The position numbers and the translations under genes are program-made. From Triparma columacea (taxonomy: Eukaryota; Sar; Bolidophyceae; Parmales; Triparmaceae): 13,546 bases of DNA. Below the pieces are notes generated by a model that was not told where the DNA came from, searched no databases, and saw nothing but the letters and a program-made list of their open reading frames with translations. Every line of letters begins with the position of its first letter. The first letter of the stretch is position 1. The stretch lies in assembly GCA_030267965.1 (NCBI GenBank), contig BRYA01000144.1:1-13546 (forward strand). The letters run 5' to 3'. Shown here piece after piece: positions 1-8,609 of this stretch.

Positions 1-1144
1 GGTCCCGCAGAAAGAGCAGGTGGATTCGCTCGTAGCTCCGGTTGACGAGCTGAATTTCCCGGCAGCGCAGTCAGAGCAAGTGGACGCTCCAGTTGAGGAA
101 CTAAACCTCCCTGCAGCACAATCAGAGCAGGAGGTTGCTCCAACAGCACTGAACGTTCCTGCTGAACAAGGCCCTTCACAATCTGAACTTGAAGCTCCAA
201 ATGTCGGGTTGTAGGAACCGGCAGAACATAAGTAGAAAGGACAGCCAGAGTACGAGTATTTATCACCGTTGACGGTGCCATAAGTGTCCAAAGCGGACCC
301 TAAGAAAAGAGAGGTAGGAATAGGAATTGGTGCAGCGGTAACGTAAAGTGAGTTGTGGGGTTAGGAATGGTTCTACAGACTACACAATCCTCATTCTCGT
401 CTTACCTTGGATTGGAGTGTTGGAGGAGTAGGGAGAAGGGCACGTATTGTGGATGGTGATGGTTCCACCATCGTTTTCAATGTCATCACCCTTTCCTGAG
501 TCTGCTGTGTTTCCATTGAAGAATGAACCGTAGACATTCGCAGTAGTTCCACTACCATAAACATGAATTGCTCCACCTCCATAACTACTATCTGTAGCTC
601 TATTGTTGGAGAAGGTACAGAGCTCCAAGTCCACTATGGCACCACTACTAATGTAAACCCCTCCACCCCAACCAGCATACCCCTTGTCGAAGGTGAGAGC
701 TCGGAGAATAAGTGTACCACTCCCAGTTCCTCGCACATCCATCCCTCTTCTTGCATTCTCTCCATCCAACACACAGCTTGCGTTGTCCTCCACACACTTT
801 ACCTCTCCATTCAAGTCATATGTGTACAGCATGCTATTACTATCTGCACAAGTCCCCTCTGAGCATTTATACGACCCATCAGCTAGAATCGTAGAGTCAC
901 CATTCGCCATGATGGAGTTGCCAGTGTTGGTAGTTGCAGCATTACTGACGGTGTTGAACAGTCCGTTCATATCGTTCACATTCACCTCAGCCAACGACCT
1001 CCCTCCGACTAGGACAAAGCAGGTCCAAAAGATTAGGCACATATGGGACACTTTGTAACTCCTCGGGAGGGGGGCATTTTTACACCACCTCGACCCCATC
1101 GGAGAGCGCATTGCCTTGGTCTGCAACAACGACGTGATAATCAA
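1..1144 (-). CDS. Secreted right-handed beta-helix protein with Cys-rich repeats (5' part, partial)
   Basis: Two exons on the minus strand: 1144..406 and 299..1, joined in phase 1 over a 106-nt intron; the gene continues beyond the left edge. The longest start is 1144. An in-frame ATG at 1042 sits directly before a hydrophobic signal-peptide-like stretch (MCLIFWTCFVLVGG) and may be the true start. Exon 1 then shows beta-helix motifs typical of polymorphic outer-membrane-protein-like and pectin-lyase-fold repeats: GGGVYISSG, CTFSNNRAT, GGGAIHVYG, SFFNGNTA. Exon 2 encodes Cys-rich repeats of the GCC2/GCC3 (ephrin-receptor-like) kind, with recurring CSDCAAG(R/K)FSSSTGA units. The expected location is secreted or cell surface, and the function is unknown. 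The joined protein reads TPIQGSALDTYGTVNG with no stop, which supports the splice. Only the N-terminal part is seen, so total length and any membrane anchor are unknown. Confidence 0.75.
300..405 (-). other. Intron in beta-helix gene
   Basis: Minus-strand donor G|GTAAGACG at 405, branch-like CCTAAC about 60 nt before the acceptor, and pyrimidine-rich TCTCTTTTCTTAG ending at 300. The phase-1 junction keeps both flanking frames open. Confidence 0.7.
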
Positions 1145-1230
1145 CGCTCAGGGGGGCTCAACCTCGCGGATTCACTGATATTCCTTTTTGTTTTGCTCTC
1201 TAACTTCGCTCCTTTCTCTTTTGAAGACTT

Positions 1231-1426
1231 CTGGGATTTAGGGGTGGACATTTCGGGGGTACGATTTAGAGTCTTGGGTATTTACCCAAGATTTAAGCCG
1301 ATTTCCCAGTAAAAAACCTACTTTTCACGTAGTAAATTGGCCTGGGAACGTACCCAAAATAAACTTGGGTAACTACCCCATATTAAAATCTGAAATACCC
1401 CCGAAATGTCCACCCCTACTGGGATT
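1231..1426. mobile_element. hAT-type MITE with 8-bp target-site duplication
   Basis: The element is 180 bp (1239-1418) and is bounded by perfect 23-bp inverted ends: 1239-1261 reads TAGGGGTGGACATTTCGGGG..., and 1396-1418 is its exact reverse complement. It is flanked directly by the 8-bp direct repeat CTGGGATT at 1231-1238 and 1419-1426. An 8-bp duplication with ends starting TAGGGGTG is typical of the hAT superfamily. The interior is short, AT-rich, holds the small palindrome CTTGGGTATTTACCCAAG, and has no transposase coding, so it is non-autonomous. Intact ends and an exact duplication suggest a fairly recent insertion. It lies in the intergenic space upstream of the beta-helix gene. Confidence 0.88.
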
Positions 1427-1662
1427 CTGGATTTCTCCAAAACTCTCATTTTGGCCTCCATTTTCATCTCCCAAATTCTCTCACAATACGTCGTTTATAC
1501 TCATATCAGTTGAACAAGTAGGGATATAGGTACTTATAAAGCTACGTAAGTATCATAAGTATCAGAATTACGTCCAAAACAGTGCAAAAAGGGGGATACA
1601 TTTCAGACCAGGCTCGAGAAATTGGATATTATTGGACAAATTGGGTGTAAATTCGGTGTAAA
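1427..1662. other. AT-rich intergenic stretch without recognised gene
   Basis: I see no conserved reading frame here. There is a short imperfect repeat of GGTGTAAATT(C/G)GG around 1644-1668 and scattered TATAA-like strings (for example near 1534), none of which can be tied to a transcript. Confidence 0.5.
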
Positions 1663-1924
1663 TTGGGTCTACCTACTCCTGCGCCTACGCTTGCACCCAC
1701 AGATCCACAGCCAACTGACAGCCCGACGCCTGCACCCACTCCTGCATCCACTCCAGCACCTACGGTTGCCTGCCCACAACTCCGCAGCCAACAGAGAGCC
1801 CCAACTGCGACACCCTGCCTCGACGATAGTACCTTCAGACCGATAGTACCTTCAGACCGGAACTTGCTCTCTGGTTTTCTGACCCTACCCTTGCGGCAAG
1901 CACATACAGCAATATCGAGGACTG
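1663..1924 (+). pseudogene. BspA/DUF285-like gene remnant with Pro/Thr-rich linker
   Basis: The plus strand encodes a PTPAPT-type linker (PTPAPTLAPTDPQPTDSPTP, followed by further PAPT/PAST repeats), as found between domains of secreted algal proteins. After it, another frame encodes ELALWFSDPTLAASTYSNIEDW. This resembles the lead-in of BspA-like leucine-rich (DUF285) domains, which usually continue with WDVS.VTDMS. The two parts are out of frame because of an exact 17-bp tandem duplication (1824-1840 and 1841-1857). A GTAAGT donor follows at 1925, but no downstream DUF285 exon was found. It is called a decayed fragment. The family assignment rests on a short stretch and is moderate at best. 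A real gene with an unusual splice across the duplication is possible but less likely. Confidence 0.5.
1824..1857. repeat. 17-bp exact tandem duplication inside the BspA-like remnant
   Basis: Two adjacent copies of CGATAGTACCTTCAGAC. Seventeen is not a multiple of three, so the duplication shifts the frame between the linker and the DUF285-like segment. Confidence 0.9.
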
Positions 1925-1962
1925 GTAAGTAGTTGGAAGAACAAGCGAGTAGAAAGGATGCA

Positions 1963-2001
1963 GAGGGGCTATGTGGTGGGCGAGGGGGCTATGTGGTGGG
2001 C
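1963..2001. repeat. 19/20-bp tandem duplication
   Basis: GAGGGGCTATGTGGTGGGC at 1963-1981 is followed by a second copy with one extra G at 1982-2001. It lies in non-coding DNA between the BspA-like remnant and the FAN-like gene. Confidence 0.85.
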
Positions 2002-2177
2002 AAGCGGACAAAGTAGGACGGGACAACGAAGCATCACGGGAGGATGAACACGCGAGCCCCAGTAACAACTAACCCTTATATTCTCCTCTCAGCAATCCGA
2101 CCCCTGCAGACCAAAATTAATTCGCCCGCTGAGCAGGTGCACGACCATCACAACCATCCACGACCCTCACAACCATC

Positions 2178-5100
2178 ATGTCCACATTCTCCCCACTACT
2201 ACTATCATTCAATGAAGTACCAATAATAACATATAATGTATCAGTATCATTCCCATCCACCTCAATACCCATACAAAATCTACGTCTAAGACTATGTACA
2301 AGGTCTATACTGCTTGAGCCGATACAAACTAAGATAGTCAAGCCACCTCCACCTCCAGCAGTCAATTCATCTTCAGTTACACCACCACCACCACCCTCTT
2401 CTTCTTCCTCTCTTCCAACAAATGCCATACTTTGCCTACAATTCAAGGACATAATCACAATAAAACACTCAAACACCTCCAACACACTAACAGTGTCAGC
2501 CAGAAGCCACAAACACCTACACCCGCCGGGGGGAGGGGGTATGCACCCAGTTAGACAACACCAAATTGAGAACTACCATATTCTTATTGATATAAGGTGA
2601 GAGAGGGGGAACATGGATAGTGCGATGGATAGTGCGATGGATAGTTTGGGGGGAGAGAGAAAGAGAAAGAGAAAGAGAAAAGAGAGAGAGAGGATAAAAC
2701 AAAGCTCGCGTCCACTCACAATGTCTGCTCACAATGTTTCAAAGTTACAAAACAAAAGTGCTTTTGAAAAAAACGAAAACAAACCCAACTAACACCCTCA
2801 CGTTCTCCTCAAAACCTCGCTCTACCCCCCCCCAGTTTCACGCACACGAACTTATCAGGTGATCTTCTAACGACTTTAACCGGTCTCCACAGTTGCGCCC
2901 TTCACAATACAGTATCAGAGCGTGCTCCACTCCCCTTACTCGATCGTTTTATTAACTGTAAGGATCCACCTACATCATCAGAGGCTTTATCTATTGCAAA
3001 ATCAACGAAACTTGACGATAGAGAGGTAGTAAGATCGCCTGGTTTAGTGTCAGGTCAGTTAGTAAAACCTTTAATAAAAGAGGTAGGATGGGCTATGCTA
3101 ACAGGGGAGAGAGTATACTGGATACCTAGAAACAAGGAGTCAGGTCGTCGTGGTGTTATTGTAGACGTGCCGAAGGTAAGGAGACTTGCTCGGAGGTACG
3201 TTGGATTGCGGGATGTTGGTGTTGAGGTATTCTACGACTCTAAAAACGGACGGGGGGAGTGGGGGGAAGACGGGTGGTTCGGGGTTACTAATAAACAAGG
3301 GAGACAGGAGAGGGGGGAGGAGGGATGGAAGGGGGGAGCGACGGATAGCGTTTTGCTAGGGTTCGAGAATGAAAAGGTTAGGGACTCATTCGTCTTAGGT
3401 GTACTAAGTGTAGCAAACGGGGACGGGGTTAAGAGGAGGGCAGTGGTGGACACGGACAGACAAAGGGTCAACGACCTTTACAGGGCGTGGCTTACGGGGA
3501 GGATTGAAACGTACGTGTACTTGGAACTTATAAACAGCGCGGGGAGGAGGAGTAAACTAGACTTCTCAAGGTACCCTGTGTACCCATGGATATTCAAGGA
3601 TGGGGGGGAGGGTGATAAGAAGCCAGACCTAGAGAACCCGGACACTTACAGGGACTTCTCGAAGCCTGTGGGAGCACTTGAACCTAAAAGGCTAGAGAGG
3701 TTTAGGGAAAGGATGAGGAGCATGGGGGAGGGAGGAGGAAACGGGACGGGGGGGGAGGAGGGTTTCCTTTATGGGACACACTATAGGTGAGACATGGGGA
3801 GGAAGGGAGGGTAAAGACTGAGAGAGAGAGAGAGAGAGAGAGGAATGGAGAGGGAGGATAAAGAAAGAGGGGGAGAACAAGAAAGGAAACACCAGCTTCA
3901 AAACTCCCCGTCCTAACCCCACTTCCATGAATTCTCCCGCCACTGCCAGCACGGCGGGTTACACGCTCTACTGGTTAATCCGCGTGATGCCCGAGCACGT
4001 CATCTGCCTCCAGAGCGGTCGTTTCGACGAGGCCGACCGGATCTTCCGGTCCGTCATCTCCAGCTGGGGAGGCGTGTTGACCGGGGGAGCGGACGTTAAA
4101 GAACTTACACCGGAGTTCTACGACACGGACAGGAAGAGGGGGGGTGGGAGGTTCCTTGTGAATGCTATGAACCTTACGCTAGGGACTAGCACTGTCACGG
4201 GGAAACGCATCCACGATGTGGAGCTGCCGAAGTGGGCGAGGGGGGGGAAGGACTTTGTCAAGGTTATGAGGAAGGGACTTGAAAGCCAACATGTTGGGCA
4301 GGTTATTAACAAGTGGATCGACCTAATATTTGGCGTAAACAGCCGGGGTGAAGGTGCTAGGAACAGCGACAATCTGTTCGCCAAGTCCGCCTACTACGAG
4401 GCCAAGGACTTGGAGATCGAGAGGGACGAGGCCGTTAGGGATAGGATGGTTATGGAGGCGGAGGAGTTCGGGGTCGTCCCGGACATGGTATTCGTGCTCG
4501 AGCACGGGAGGAAGGGGGAGGGGCTGGACGGGCTATGGGACGCGGTCGTGGGGGGAGGAGGGGGACAGCTAGACACACCGGAAAGGAGGAAGAGGCCGCA
4601 GAAGGACGAAGGGGAGGCGGGGGGGGGGGAGACGGAGGGAAGGGAGGATGGGGGAGCGAAGGGGTCGGCGGAAGACACAGCTGCGCCCCCAGCATCGCCG
4701 CCAGGGGGGGACGCGTGGCTGATGGGGAAGGACGCCGAAGACGTGGTCGAAAAGCTCACGCTGAGAGACGGGGGGGCGGGGGGGGACCACCCGCAACCTG
4801 GCAACGGTACACCGAGCAGGGTTACGGAGGCGACTAGCAGGGCGAAGACCTGGCTCTCAAACGTAATGAGCTCGGGGAACAAGGCGGGGAAGGAAGTGGG
4901 GGGAGGGGGCAAGGTGGCGGAGTTGCCAAGACAGCAGACGAGCAGGGACGGAGGGGAGGCCAAGACGGGAGAGATACCACCAACACCACCCAAGCCCAAG
5001 ATGCAGGCTAGGACGGCGTCGGCGGAGACGAGGAAGGGGAGGTATAAAACGACGAGCAGGAGGTTCTTCGCCCACAACAGGGAACTGCTGAAGAACATGG

Positions 5101-6134
5101 ACCCAGTCCTAACCCCCATCTTGCCACAGAGGCCGGTATTCACGGACTCCGTAACGGGGATAGTTGCTGCTGGCGAAAATCAGAATATGCTGCTCGCCGG
5201 TAGCAGGGACGGTTCCGTTGCTGTAGTCTCGCGGGTTGACCTCAACACCGTCAGGTTGGTGAAGGGCGCCATGCCCGTCAGCAGGGTCTGTGGAAACCTC
5301 AAGGCCGGCCTCGTCCTTACTTGCGGTTACGACGACGCCATAACTAGCTACAGGGTCGGGGAGTCGGGCACGATTGACAGACTTGCTGTTTGTAACGCAC
5401 ACGATGACGCGTGCGTTGACTTGGACGTTGTTAACGTAACGGGTACGGGGGGTCAGATCGTCGTGAGCGGGGGGGACGACTGCGTCGTTAAGGTCTGGTC
5501 TGTTGGGGGGGAGGGCGTGGGGGGGGGGGAACCGCTTTGCGACTTCTACGACGCCGAGACTCCAGTAATGGCGGTGGCGGGGAAAATGAACGGAAGCAAG
5601 GACGAATGCCTAGTCGTTGCGGGGTGCGAGGACGGGACAGTGAGGGCGTGGATTTACGACCTCCTAACGGGAGACCAGAGGCCCATCCAGGTTACGGGGG
5701 GAGGGGGGAGGATGGGGAGCATCAGCAGCCTGGGGTTCGTCCACGACGGACCCGGGGACGACATGAGGTTCCTGGCGGGAGGGAGCGGGGGAACGATCAG
5801 GATGATGGACTACGACAGTCTGGAGAAAATCGTGTGCGTCTGCGAGGCTAACGTTAGGACTTCTGTTAGAGATTTTGTCACTGACGGGGAGTTCATCGTC
5901 GGCGCGGGGGGGAACGGGGGGATCTATTTATTGAGGGTGAAGGAGAGGGAGGGAGGGGAGGGAGTGTTTGGGGTTGAGATTGTGAAGGAGTGGGGGGGTA
6001 TTGTTGAGGAAGGGATAAGCAAGATTGAGCTGCTGAGGCAGGGGGTTGGGGGGGGCGGGAAGGTAGATGGGACGGTTGTGCTTGTTGTGGGAGGGGACGA
6101 CGGGACGATGGGCATGTTAAAGATATGCGAGTGA
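2178..6134 (+). CDS. NSMAF: FAN-like PH/GRAM-BEACH-WD40 protein
   Basis: Three exons (2178..2596, 2836..3786, 3950..6134) join in matching phases into 1184 residues. Residues 1-140 hold a GRAM/PH-like segment (FSPLLL; LRLRLCTRSILLEP) interrupted by Pro/Ser runs. About 205-335 matches the PH-like module that precedes BEACH. About 345-645 is BEACH, with WLTGRIETYVYLELINSAGR, YPVYPWIF, FSKPVGAL, YGTHYS, GRFDEADRIF, KELTPEFY, VELPKWA and WIDLIFG. Residues 646-835 form a Gly/Glu/Lys-rich, probably disordered linker. From about 840 to the end come WD40 repeats (GGDDCVVKVWSVGG, CEDGTVRAWIYD). The order and the start near the FSLLLL-like motif match FAN (factor associated with neutral sphingomyelinase activation), an adaptor linking membranes or receptors to sphingomyelinase and trafficking. 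The animal TNF-receptor role cannot be transferred here. Human FAN is about 917 residues; the extra length lies mainly in the linker and loops. BEACH family membership is near certain; orthology to FAN rather than another BEACH class is likely. Confidence 0.9.
2597..2835 (+). other. Intron 1 of the FAN-like gene
   Basis: Donor AAG|GTGAGAGAG, branch-like ACTAAC near 2788, poly-C tract and CCCCAG acceptor. The phase-2 junction gives codon AGT, and the joined reading ILIDI-S-FTHTNL aligns with the FAN N-terminal region. The 5' half carries a 12-bp tandem motif (GATGGATAGTGC, about 2.7 copies near 2613-2646) and an AG-rich microsatellite (about 2655-2692). Confidence 0.8.
3787..3949 (+). other. 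Intron 2 of the FAN-like gene, inside BEACH
   Basis: Donor TATAG|GTGAGACA, a (GA)n tract at about 3820-3843, branch-like CCTAAC near 3913, acceptor CACTGCCAG. Splicing joins YGTHY to STAGYTLYW, restoring the conserved BEACH block. Without splicing the frame stops at 3788-3790. Confidence 0.9.
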
Positions 6135-6201
6135 TGTTTTTTAGCGAACGGACTTGGTAATTCAGAAGTTACGGCATGTTCTCTGTAAAAAGAAAAGATT
6201 T

Positions 6202-7641
6202 TCAGAGCCTCGCTTCGTAATCCTCCACAAACAGGCTCGGTTTCGGTTCCCCCTTCCTGGCCCTTGGTCTCTGCACGTCTCTATGTTCAACGAATCCCCT
6301 CTTTTCGACATTCTCCGCAATGTCCATCGTAAGGTCAAGGAATTTCCTATACCTTTCCTCTTCAAAGAAGAAGTCCTGCTTCGGGTGAACACCCTTGTCC
6401 ACGAACCTAACCTTGAACTCGTTGATAAAGTGGAAGCACTCCCTCAGCCACTCGTCGTTCCTTCTAACCCTAACAACCGTCGCTCCCCTCGTCGCCGTTT
6501 GTCTAACAAATAGGCAGCTCCCGCACTCCGGTCCCAGGTTGTAGATGTGCAGCATGGCCTGGGGGACGTACCAGGCGGCGAGCCGGGAGTCGGGCTTGGA
6601 GTCCCGGACGCAGAAACGGGGGGGGGAGGGGGAGGAACGGGTTATTGAATAGGGGGAATGGTTCTTTACCTCGAGAGCCTCCAGGGTACCGTTGTGGTAA
6701 CAAACTATGCCGTCGGGACTGCAGTGAAGGGGGGAAAGCGCAGCGCCAGAGGGCGGGTGTGAGACTGCAGTACAGAGGTGTCGGGGAGGCAGCAAGTTTT
6801 CGTTTGAATATAAGTTCCCCCCTCTTTTCCCTTTCCCCTTACCTTGCCCCAATCTTAACTTCGACCCTAAGGTCTTCCGGGTAAAGTTCCTCAACACCTT
6901 CATTAATATGCATCCCAGTCTCGTTAACGCTCTTGAAACCCGCCTCCTCTTTACGGAGCCAATTTATCGCGGTTAATACAGCAGTGTTCTTATCGGAGAG
7001 TGCGGGGAGGGGGGAGGGTATTAGAAATACGTTGTGTAGGTTGTCCTTCTTTCAAAAGAGAATTAAAAAGGTTTGTAGGCACTCTGGCATTTTGTGTGTC
7101 GTTGTGTGTAACCTCACCTCTTGTGCGCTCCCCCATCGTTTCCTAATATTAAGTAAGCTCGCTCTCGTCGTGGTAACCCTCCTCGGTTTCTGTTCCGCTT
7201 CGCAGTTCCTAGTCGTCGCCTCCATGTCTTTCACCGCACCTCGTCCCTGCGGTACGGTGGGTACAATAGGACTAGGTAGGTATCGAGCTGCGAATTTACC
7301 GGCACCGGATTCACTACTTAACCAAACTGCGGAAGAAACACAATCACCACCTTCCCGACCTTCAGAACCACCTTGACCTAGCTCATCGCGTTTGTATATC
7401 CCCTTACAAAGTACGTTCTCCATCTCTGTCAATCCTCCATCCTCAAACCCGGTACATATCCCATCGCTCATTCTTTCCATAGCTCTCCCGCTTCCCTTAC
7501 CTCTCAAGCTTCTCGGTAGCTCTATGTATTCAGCTGCGAGACGTTCCTGCATACCTAGGGTACCTAGTAGTGATGATGATGATACTCGTCGAACGTGGAG
7601 GATATCCCATTCCCATGATTTCTGTTTAAATAAACTCACTT
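6202..7641 (-). CDS. YqaJ-like PD-(D/E)XK nuclease (recombinase-type exonuclease fold)
   Basis: Three minus-strand exons: about 7641..7118, 6988..6843 and 6718..6202. The 7118/6988 junction is phase 0 and the 6843/6718 junction is phase 2, and both keep the frame open. The joined protein holds the nuclease core: IRKRWGSAQE-NTAVLTAINW, then SVNETGMHI (acidic residue), VKIGASPDGIV (Asp of the motif, across the second junction) and LEVKNHSPY (E-x-K, 6675..6664), followed by AAWYVPQAMLHIYNLGPEC. SPDG ... E-x-K is the signature of YqaJ/lambda-exonuclease-like enzymes, which digest DNA ends during recombination. The N-terminal region (WEWDILHVRRVSSSSLLGTL, ERLAAEY) is not assigned to a known domain. 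The gene is convergent with the FAN-like gene, with 67 bp between stops. Its true N-terminus is uncertain. It could derive from a mobile element or virus-like ancestor, or be a domesticated host gene; it looks intact. Confidence 0.75.
6719..6842 (-). other. Intron between nuclease exons (splits the SPDG motif)
   Basis: Minus-strand donor CAAG|GTAAGGGGAAAG and acceptor CACTGCAG. Unspliced, this stretch is open on the minus strand (hence a longer apparent frame), but splicing gives GASPDGIV, the expected active-site string. No clear CTAAC branch motif was seen. Confidence 0.75.
6989..7117 (-). other. Intron between nuclease exons
   Basis: Minus-strand donor AAGAG|GTGAGG, branch-like TTCTAATACCC, C-rich tract and acceptor GATAAG. 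The 146-nt exon that follows (6988..6843) is found only by splicing and supplies the NETG segment. Confidence 0.75.
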
Positions 7642-8020
7642 CTCTATACTCGTTTAAACGTAATGGGGGGGGAGGGAGGGGGTTGTAATAGGGGTGGAGG
7701 TTGAGGTGGGAGGAGGGGATTGAGAGCCAGGATATGTGGGGTGTTAGGGGTGAGGGGGGGAGATTTTTTGGGGAAGGGAGGGTTTGAGTTGTACCAATGG
7801 TGACGGGGGGGGGGGGAGGGACGGCGAATTTCTGTTTTAATGCAACTCACCTATACTCGTTTAAACGTAATGGGGGGGGAGGGAGAGGGTTGTAATAGGG
7901 GTGGAGGTTGAGGTGGGAGGAGGGGATTGAGAGCCAGGATATGTGGGGTGTTAGGGGTGAGGGGGGGAGATTTTTTGGGGAAGGGAGGGTTTGAGGTGTA
8001 CCATGGTGACGGGGGGGGGG
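7619..8020. repeat. ~207-bp tandem duplication over the nuclease gene's candidate 3' splice region
   Basis: Copy A 7619-7828 and copy B 7829-about 8020 are nearly identical, offset by 206-210 bp. Each reads, on the minus strand, a CCCTAACACC branch-like motif, a long C/T tract and ATTACGTTTAAACGAGTATAG. After that point copy B has a strong donor (TATAG|GTGAGT), whereas copy A reads into the nuclease exon (TATAGAGAAGTGAG). G/C homopolymers vary between copies. Beyond copy B a diverged GGAGGAGGGACGGCGA string (from about 8052) matches the end of copy A, so copy B may be interrupted by a GAGGTG-type expansion. Confidence 0.85.
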
Positions 8021-8263
8021 AGATGAGGAGGTGGAGGTGGAGGTGGGGGGGGAGGAGGGACGGCGACGGCGACGGTTGAAGGAGGTGGAAGAGTTGGAGG
8101 GCTTCTTTTTCTTCTTGGAACTGGGGGAAGGGGGGGAGGGCGGGACCGGGACGACGGTTTCTAAGGGTGGGGGGGGAGGGGGAGGGGGAGGGAGGGGTCA
8201 GAAAACACGTGGAGAGAGAGAGAGATTGAGAGAGAGAGAAGCGGATAGTGGTTCAAATCTCAC

Positions 8264-8369
8264 CTTGCCCCGCTACATTATTGATGGAGTTCCTTCTTCT
8301 CCTCCCTGTCCTTCTTTTCCTCCTCCCAGTCCTTTCTGACGTCACGCTAATCTCCTTTTCCGCCGTCAT
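8264..8369 (-). CDS. Possible first exon of the nuclease gene (basic N-terminal tail)
   Basis: Minus strand ATG at 8369 opens a 35-residue reading (MTAEKEISVTSERTG, then Arg/Lys-rich blocks, ending NNVAGQ) before a good donor, CAAG|GTGAGATTT at 8263. The donor is phase 1 and would fit an acceptor at TATAGAG|AAGTG (7642), giving 430 residues in all with a nuclear-localisation-like basic tail. Several other AG sites lie nearby and intermediate small exons cannot be excluded, so this is tentative. Confidence 0.35.
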
Positions 8370-8609
8370 GTTAATTTCGCTATCTACATTCCTACAAAGG
8401 GGGGTAGCTATAGCTCTTGCAGTAGGGGTTGTAGGGAAAGGAAGGGAAGGCTGCGGGAGGAGGAGGAGAAGAAGGAGGAGAAGGAAAGGGGGGGGGGAAA
8501 GGAGGGCGCGGGAGCGCATTGTTTAAAGAGGACCTGGGTGTGGGGGAGGGTAGGGATGGTGGGGGTAGGGGTGGTGGTGTTGGTTGTTGGTTTGTAGTAG
8601 TAGTATAGT
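8370..8609. other. Low-complexity purine-rich stretch, no gene recognised
   Basis: GGA/GAA-rich runs (about 8425-8500) and GGTGGTGTTGGTTG-type repeats. Long minus-strand readings here are Leu/Pro/Ser low-complexity strings and carry no recognisable protein signature. If 8264-8369 is a first exon, its promoter and 5' UTR would lie here, but I see no clear TATA element. Confidence 0.5.

Noticed and set aside
684..1058. Plus-strand 124-residue reading
   Set aside because: It lies antisense to the beta-helix exon, whose minus-strand product has clear repeat motifs and a signal peptide.
2117..2512. 131-residue minus-strand reading
   Set aside because: It is antisense to exon 1 of the FAN-like gene, whose plus-strand product aligns with the family and splices in phase.
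3047..3790. Separate 247-residue gene starting with GTG at 3047
   Set aside because: The frame is open upstream to an acceptor at 2835 and the encoded sequence is the middle of the FAN-like protein; the apparent stop at 3788-3790 is inside the intron donor.
4394..5143. Long Pro/Ser-rich minus-strand reading
   Set aside because: It is antisense to the Gly-rich linker of the FAN-like gene; G-runs create stop-free C-rich strings on the other strand.
3927..6134. Separate BEACH/WD40 gene starting at ATG 3927
   Set aside because: That ATG lies in the intron. Splicing to AG at 3949 restores the conserved YGTHYS...GYTLYW block with the previous exon.
8246..8275. tRNA-like T-arm (GGTTCAAATCTCACC)
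   Set aside because: The stem does not pair properly and no D-arm, anticodon arm or acceptor stem surrounds it; it resembles a B box only by chance.
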